Shown here: positions 59,629 through 64,000 of the stretch, piece by piece
Position numbering within the stretch: the first letter of the stretch is position 1
How the letters are laid out: every line of letters begins with the position of its first letter
NCBI GenBank assembly: GCA_015056905.1
Contig: SVFI01000006.1
Location: 61,711-125,710 of the forward strand
Origin: Lachnospiraceae bacterium
Lineage (GTDB): Bacteria > Bacillota > Clostridia > Lachnospirales > Lachnospiraceae
DNA: 64,000 bases
Direction of reading: 5' to 3'
Notes under the pieces: model-generated
What the model was told of the DNA's origin: nothing
The model's database searches: none
The model's input: the letters and a program-made list of their open reading frames with translations, nothing else
Program-made: the position numbers and the translations under genes

Positions 59629-60699
59629 ATGAGCAACGAGATGAAGGTACCAAATTACATAACCGGACCGTATGCGGTCGGAACAGAAAATTTTACAGTT
59701 ACAGATACAGAAAGAACAGAGATTTTGGGACCGGGCGAGGGACCGAGAAAAATGTTTGTCCGCATGTATTATCCGGTGGAAAAGTCTGCGACAGAAGGCT
59801 TGGAAAAAGCGAATATATTTACGCAGCGCAAATTACAGGCTCTGCAGAAGGCTTTTCATTTTAAAATGCCGAAGGGAGAACTTCCGAAAGCAGACTATTA
59901 TGAGAACGTGAACCATGTGGAAGGGAAGAAGTTTCCGCTTGTGATTTATAACCATGGGTATGGGGCGTATGCAGAGGCTAACACTTTTTTGTGCTGTGAG
60001 ATGGCATCAAACGGCTATATTGTTGCATCCATCGGACATGCATATGAAGCGATTGCCAATGAATATGACGATGGCAGTTTTGAACTGATGGATAAAAATA
60101 TTAATAAACGGATGTATGGTGGTCTCTTCGAATATTTAAGACTGGTTTTCGTACAGATGAAATTGTTGAAAGAGAAAGGTTCTCCGGAGGAATTGTTTGA
60201 AAAATTTGACGTGTTCCAAAAGAAATATTGTGCTTATATTATAGAGCGCATATCTGTCTGGGCACAGGATACGAAGTGTGTGGTACGCGACCTGAAAAGC
60301 CGTTATGCACAATGGATTGATTTTTCAAAAGGAATCGGTGCGACCGGGCATTCGCTCGGAGGTGCGGTTGCATATTATCTGTGCCAGCATGAGGAAGAAT
60401 TTGCCTGCGGTGTCAATATCGATGGCGGTGTATTCGGTGACTATGAAGGAATGGTAATGAAGAAACCATTCATGCAAATCTGCTGCAAGGAAAATTATAA
60501 TGTGATAACGAGATCTTTAATCCGCACGGAGGCATTTGCAAGATGCGAGATTTTTGAGGATATGAAACATATCGGCTTTTCGGATGCAAAGTTCATGATT
60601 CCGCTCGCGGCAGTGGTAGGGAAAATGGACGGAATGGAGATGTATAAGAGACTGTCAGCATGTCACTTTGAGGTGTTTGATAAGTATTTGAAAGAATAG
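59629..60699 (+). CDS. Alpha/beta hydrolase, PAF-acetylhydrolase/dienelactone-hydrolase-like
   Basis: A 356-aa serine hydrolase with the nucleophile Ser242 in GHSLGG and an oxyanion strand FPLVIYNHGYGAYAE. The sequence KMFVRMYYPVEKS near the start is typical of the PAF-acetylhydrolase-like esterases. No signal peptide is seen. The C-terminal His lies in KHIGFSD or CHFEVFDK. AAGGAGGAAA precedes the ATG. Substrate unknown, probably a short-chain ester. Confidence 0.87.
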   Translation: MSNEMKVPNYITGPYAVGTENFTVTDTERTEILGPGEGPRKMFVRMYYPVEKSATEGLEKANIFTQRKLQALQKAFHFKMPKGELPKADYYENVNHVEGKKFPLVIYNHGYGAYAEANTFLCCEMASNGYIVASIGHAYEAIANEYDDGSFELMDKNINKRMYGGLFEYLRLVFVQMKLLKEKGSPEELFEKFDVFQKKYCAYIIERISVWAQDTKCVVRDLKSRYAQWIDFSKGIGATGHSLGGAVAYYLCQHEEEFACGVNIDGGVFGDYEGMVMKKPFMQICCKENYNVITRSLIRTEAFARCEIFEDMKHIGFSDAKFMIPLAAVVGKMDGMEMYKRLSACHFEVFDKYLKE

Positions 60700-60711
60700 G
60701 GGTACCGTTTA

Positions 60712-60757
60712 AAAATGCTTTACAGCGGCTAAAATAGAAGTGCTGTGAAGCATTTTT
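60712..60757 (+). terminator. Intrinsic terminator after the hydrolase gene
   Basis: AAAATGCTTTACAGC (60712-60726) pairs with GCTGTGAAGCATTTT (60742-60756), one G-U, and continues into TATTTTTG. Confidence 0.9.
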
Positions 60758-60847
60758 ATTTTTGAAGTAACCAAATGAGCAGAAAAAATATCTAATGAGT
60801 TGTAGAGACAAGTATTTCCGGAAAAAAGATGTCTTTAGGAGGCTTAC

Positions 60848-61351
60848 ATGTATAACGAATTGATAAAAAGGGCAAAAAGAAAGGACAAGCAGGCATTTTC
60901 ATTCCTTTTTGAACAAAACCTCCCGGATATGTATAAAGTTGCCAAGGCGATACTGAAGAAGGATGAGGATGTGGAGGATGCGCTGCAGGAAACGGCACTG
61001 ATTTGCTGGCAGAAAATCGGGCAACTGGAAAAAAACAGATATTTCAAGACATGGATGATCCGCATTCTGATTAATGAGTGTAACACCATTTTGCGAAAAC
61101 GAAAAATGGTTTGCAAGGATGAAAAAATACAGGAACGCGGAACAGAGGATTACGGATATCTCAGTGTGGAATGGAATTTGTTTTTAAATACGTTGGAAGA
61201 AAAACAACGGCTTGTTGTCATTTTGTACTACGCACAGGGATATAAAGTCCGGGAAATTGCCCGGATTATGGAAACGAGTGAAAGCAGTGTGAAAAAGTAC
61301 CTGATGAAGGCGCGAAATAAGGTAGAAGAATTATATAAGGAGGAAGGATGA
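60848..61351 (+). CDS. ECF-type sigma-70 factor
   Basis: A 167-aa extracytoplasmic-function sigma factor. Region 2 has FSFLFEQNLPDMYKVAKAIL and the EDALQETALICWQKI core-binding helix; region 4 has LVVILYYAQGYKVREIARIM followed by ETSESSVKKYLMKAR. The anti-sigma-like gene starts 3 bp after its stop. GGAGG is 4 bp before a GGCTTACATG start. The pair should respond to an envelope signal. Confidence 0.92.
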   Translation: MYNELIKRAKRKDKQAFSFLFEQNLPDMYKVAKAILKKDEDVEDALQETALICWQKIGQLEKNRYFKTWMIRILINECNTILRKRKMVCKDEKIQERGTEDYGYLSVEWNLFLNTLEEKQRLVVILYYAQGYKVREIARIMETSESSVKKYLMKARNKVEELYKEEG

Positions 61352-61354
61352 ACT

Positions 61355-62473
61355 ATGAGTAAGTTTGATGAAATGATGCAGGGAATTGATAAAGAAACGG
61401 AAGTTCCGGAACAAATGAAAAGAAATTTGAAAGTTACTTTGGAACAACTTCCTGAAGAAGGAGCGGTACATAAGGTTAGCCACGCGAAACAGTTTTTGTT
61501 TAAGGTAGCAATGTTGGCATTTGTGGTTATTGTGGGTTCGACTACAATTTATGCGGGAGTAAAGAAATGGGGAATAGCCCAGCATTGGAAAAAGACGTGG
61601 AATAGAGATATGTCGCAGGAGGAGTTATCACTTGTGGAAACAGATGTAGAGCAGAGCGAGACAAATATGCAGGCCGAGTCTGTGACAGAATATAAGTTTG
61701 ATGATTTTGTAAATGCAAAAATCACAGAAACTCTTTGCGACAGCGGGCAGTGCATTGTGGAAGTGGTTCTGACGCCTGAAAAAGAGAATTATGTGATTAT
61801 GGGACATGGAGAGGAGGAAGAGACGGAAAGTAAAAGCGGAAAACAAATTCTGTATGCAAATGCATGGATTAGTGATTCGACGGAATTAGAGGGAAGTGTC
61901 ACGGCAAGTTGCGGCGTAACGACAGCAGAAGATGGGAGTTGTCATTATGTCCTTGCTTATGATTATCCGATGAACGGAGAAAAAAAGGAGTTTTTGTGTC
62001 ATCTTGATGTCTGGGGTGAAAGTACGGAACACGAATGGGTGTCGAAAGAAATAGAATTTGCCATGAGTGATAAAAGCAATGCGACAACTTATGTTTTTTT
62101 GCCGGAAGAGGTAACGGAAGTAGAAGATTCGAATGTCATGATTGATCAGGTAGTTGTGGTAAAGACAGAACTTGGAATTAAGTGTACCACATATTATCAT
62201 TTGGCAGAGGAAGTGCCGCAGGACGAAAAAATCAATTTCAGCACATATATGTGGATGCTGGATGAAAACGGTGAGCGTCTGGAAGGAAACCCCGGTGGTG
62301 CAACGGGAGGAAGCAGTAAGCTAACAGAAATCAGCACAAAAGAAAAATCTATATCATGGACAGATTATTATGTAGATATGGAGATACAGGATGTTTTACT
62401 TGTACAGCCACATGACATTTCGGCGGAAATTATTTATGAGCCTGTTAAAGTATATCTGAAAAAAACAAAATAA
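61355..62473 (+). CDS. Membrane anti-sigma factor, DUF4179-like
   Basis: A 372-aa single-pass protein. The N-terminal ~45 aa are cytoplasmic (probable sigma-binding segment, EMMQGIDKETEVPEQMKRNL), a helix spans ~47-66 (FLFKVAMLAFVVIVGSTTIY), and the remainder is extracytoplasmic, Glu-rich and strand-rich, consistent with DUF4179. GGAGG precedes the ATG. It is in one operon with the ECF sigma and probably its regulator. Confidence 0.85.
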   Translation: MSKFDEMMQGIDKETEVPEQMKRNLKVTLEQLPEEGAVHKVSHAKQFLFKVAMLAFVVIVGSTTIYAGVKKWGIAQHWKKTWNRDMSQEELSLVETDVEQSETNMQAESVTEYKFDDFVNAKITETLCDSGQCIVEVVLTPEKENYVIMGHGEEEETESKSGKQILYANAWISDSTELEGSVTASCGVTTAEDGSCHYVLAYDYPMNGEKKEFLCHLDVWGESTEHEWVSKEIEFAMSDKSNATTYVFLPEEVTEVEDSNVMIDQVVVVKTELGIKCTTYYHLAEEVPQDEKINFSTYMWMLDENGERLEGNPGGATGGSSKLTEISTKEKSISWTDYYVDMEIQDVLLVQPHDISAEIIYEPVKVYLKKTK

Positions 62474-62477
62474 ATGC

Positions 62478-62508
62478 TTGACCCTCACGTTACGTCATGG
62501 ATTATGGT
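62478..62508 (+). promoter_or_regulatory. MerR-type promoter with 19-bp spacer
   Basis: TTGACC (62478-62483), 19 bp, TATGGT (62503-62508). The over-long spacer contains the imperfect dyad CCCTCACG...CGTCATGG, the usual arrangement for promoters that MerR proteins untwist. A second possible -10, TATACT, lies at 62508-62513. The regulator is encoded just downstream and is probably autoregulated here. Confidence 0.65.
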
Positions 62509-62533
62509 ATACTTACACGGGGAGGTCAGCGAT

Positions 62534-63259
62534 ATGAAGACAGTGAACGAAGTGAGCAAACTGACCGGAGTGAGCATACGCACTCTGCACTATTATGATG
62601 AGATTGGGCTTTTGCATCCGACAGAGGTGACGGAGGCAGGCTACCGGCTGTATGACGATACGGCGCTGGAAAGATTGCAGCACATCATGTTGTTTCGGGA
62701 ACTTGAGTTTCCGCTGAAGGAAATCAAGGAGATTGTTGATAATCCGAATTTTGACCGAAGCAAAGCCTTGGAGCAGCAGATCAAGCTTTTGACACTGAAA
62801 AAGGAACATATTGAGAACCTGATTATTTATGCTCGTGGAATACATCTGATGGGAGTGAAAAATATGGATTTTTCAGCATTTGATACAAAGAAAATGGATG
62901 AGTACGCTACGCAGGCGAAGGCAAGTTGGGGCGATACGGATGCTTACAGGGAGTATGAAAAGAAAACCGAAGATTTAAGCAAAGAGCAGAAAAACAGCCT
63001 TGGCATTGAGATGATGGGGATTTTTAAGGAGTTCGGACAGTTACTTCCGACTAATCCGGGAGACGAGACGGTGCAGGCACAGGTAAAGAAGTTGCAGGAC
63101 TATATTTCGCAGCATTTTTATACATGCACGAATGAAATTCTCTCAGGGCTCGGAAAGATGTATGCCGGCGGCGGAAGCATGACGGAAAATATCGACAAAG
63201 CCGGCGGAAAAGGTACTGCAGAGTTTGTTTCCGAAGCGATTGAAATTTATTGTAAATAA
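62534..63259 (+). CDS. MerR-family regulator with TipAS domain
   Basis: A 241-aa regulator. The N-terminal MerR HTH (TVNEVSKLTGVSIRTLHYYD) and dimer helix (~80-110) are followed by a TipAS antibiotic-binding domain (~125-241, EYATQAKASWGDTDAYREYE and KDYISQHFYTCTNEILSGLG-like sequence). TipAS domains bind peptide antibiotics such as thiostrepton or albicidin. The ATG at 62534 follows GGGGAGG; an upstream frame from 62474 runs through the promoter. It may control efflux genes such as the downstream MATE gene. Confidence 0.9.
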   Translation: MKTVNEVSKLTGVSIRTLHYYDEIGLLHPTEVTEAGYRLYDDTALERLQHIMLFRELEFPLKEIKEIVDNPNFDRSKALEQQIKLLTLKKEHIENLIIYARGIHLMGVKNMDFSAFDTKKMDEYATQAKASWGDTDAYREYEKKTEDLSKEQKNSLGIEMMGIFKEFGQLLPTNPGDETVQAQVKKLQDYISQHFYTCTNEILSGLGKMYAGGGSMTENIDKAGGKGTAEFVSEAIEIYCK

Positions 63260-63333
63260 TACTTGAATAATATTTTAAATTAACTTACGCTTGATTCATG
63301 GATATCCTAAAAATGATGGAAAAAGGAGAAAAC

Positions 63334-63518
63334 ATGAAGAAAAATGAGATGCTTTATGAGATGATTTTTAAGAGAAAGTCATTTCATATATTCAAGGACA
63401 TTGGATACATTGCGCCGGAAGAACTTGAGGCGATAGAGAGTTTGACAGAGAGTTGTTTGTGGATAACGCACCGGATGACTGTGAGCAGGTGCTTGTGGCA
63501 AAGTATAAGATGAAATGA
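63334..63518 (+). pseudogene. Nitroreductase-family N-terminal fragment with frameshift
   Basis: MKKNEMLYEMIFKRKSFHIF begins like a nitroreductase (MYEMIFKRKSFHLF pattern). At about 63455 the natural continuation (VDNAPDDCEQVLVAKYKMK-stop) moves to another frame, so an indel has occurred. The joined product would be only ~60 aa, so the rest of the gene is also missing. GGAGAA precedes ATG 63334. Confidence 0.7.
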
Positions 63519-63523
63519 GTGAA

Positions 63524-63551
63524 AAGGGATCTGAGAAGGTCCCTTTTTTGT
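63524..63551 (+). terminator. Intrinsic terminator after the nitroreductase fragment
   Basis: AAGGGATCT, loop GAGA, AGGTCCCTT (63524-63545), a 9-bp stem with one T-G, then TTTTTG. Confidence 0.88.
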
Positions 63552-63632
63552 ATGTTACCATTGAAAAACAAAATTCACTATGATATAGTTTGCAATGGCA
63601 AAATGATGATTTAAGAAGAAAAGGAATAAGAA

Positions 63633-64000
63633 ATGAAGGATTTAACAAAGGGCTATCCGGCAAAGGTCATTATGATGTTTGCCATTCCGCTTATGTTCGG
63701 ATACATATTTCAGCAGTTTTATAACATGGCAGACAGCAAGATTGTCAGCACGTATGTCGGAACGGATGCGCTGGCAGCAGTCGGTGCGACGGCAGTTGTA
63801 TTTAATACGATGATCTTTTTCGTCAATGGTTTGACACAGGGATTTTCGATACTCATAGCTAACAGCTTTGGAGCGAAAGATATGGTGCAGGTATCAAATG
63901 CGTCCGGCGGAAAGGTATCTGTGGAGGATTTGTCGATTGAACGCAGAGTTACAGGCTGGTACATAAACAGTGAGAATATCGTCGGACTGCCATCGGTAAT
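63633..64000 (+). CDS. MATE-family efflux protein N-terminus, partial, possibly chimeric
   Basis: Residues 1-85 are a normal MATE start: IMMFAIPLMFGYIFQQFYNM, DSKIVSTYVGTDALAAVGAT and LTQGFSILIANSFGAKDM. After about 63890 the hydrophilic sequence QVSNASGGKVSVEDLSIERR replaces the expected next transmembrane helix. The frame remains open to the window end. Either a rearrangement has fused two genes or the downstream part is an unrelated insertion. AAAGGAATAAGAA precedes the ATG. Confidence 0.7.
   Translation, partial: MKDLTKGYPAKVIMMFAIPLMFGYIFQQFYNMADSKIVSTYVGTDALAAVGATAVVFNTMIFFVNGLTQGFSILIANSFGAKDMVQVSNASGGKVSVEDLSIERRVTGWYINSENIVGLPSV

Overview
The window looks like chromosome of an anaerobic, low-to-mid GC member of the Bacillota, most likely a Lachnospiraceae-type Clostridium (inference from gene content; no 16S or tRNA gene is present). 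Pointers are a single-chain PurL, CIRCE-controlled clpB, a four-subunit pyruvate:ferredoxin oxidoreductase, several radical SAM enzymes, clostridial families such as DUF4364, DUF4250 and DUF4430, and the order rho-rpmE-DUF1385-prmC-prfA.

1-31.3 kb is mostly core. It holds purL; a GntR/membrane-protein pair; a metal-efflux operon (ArsR repressor, free HMA chaperone, P1B ATPase) behind a textbook operator; a cobalamin riboswitch with a DUF4430 lipoprotein and an ECF S component; clpB; a corrinoid-protein reactivator-like ASKHA protein; glgB; a DNA-metabolism radical SAM pair; a polysaccharide deacetylase; rarA; malic enzyme; and the rho to prfA block. Two intergenic regions carry arrays of three 38-bp hairpins with the arms CGGGGTAT/ATACCCCG.

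31.3-42.9 kb is an AT-rich accessory island between prfA and the por operon. It holds a second kind of triple-hairpin array (TAGGATAAA arms), two copies of a ~437-bp repeat that behaves like non-coding RNA, three copies of a hairpin with pairing-preserving changes, and two nearly identical ~432-bp type I toxin-antitoxin modules (28-aa holin-like toxin plus convergent RNA). The two modules flank a NACHT-family STAND NTPase, a likely anti-phage sensor. A promoter, five-codon leader ORF and intrinsic terminator precede this NTPase, suggesting attenuation. Around them lie small cargo genes (GNAT, flavin reductase, HD nucleotidase, dCMP deaminase, membrane proteins) and gene fragments.

42.9-64 kb returns to chromosome-like content: porCDAB, a LysM-GH18 spore-type hydrolase, a DUF3795-GNAT fusion, a tyrosine phosphatase, a nucleoside phosphorylase, a lipoprotein, an MBL hydrolase, an S66 peptidase/MFS pair, a PAS-GGDEF protein, a PBP-like membrane protein, an alpha/beta hydrolase, an ECF sigma/anti-sigma pair and a MerR-TipAS regulator. 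Several broken genes lie here, including a nitroreductase fragment, a TetR C-terminal fragment and a possible chimeric MATE gene at the right edge.
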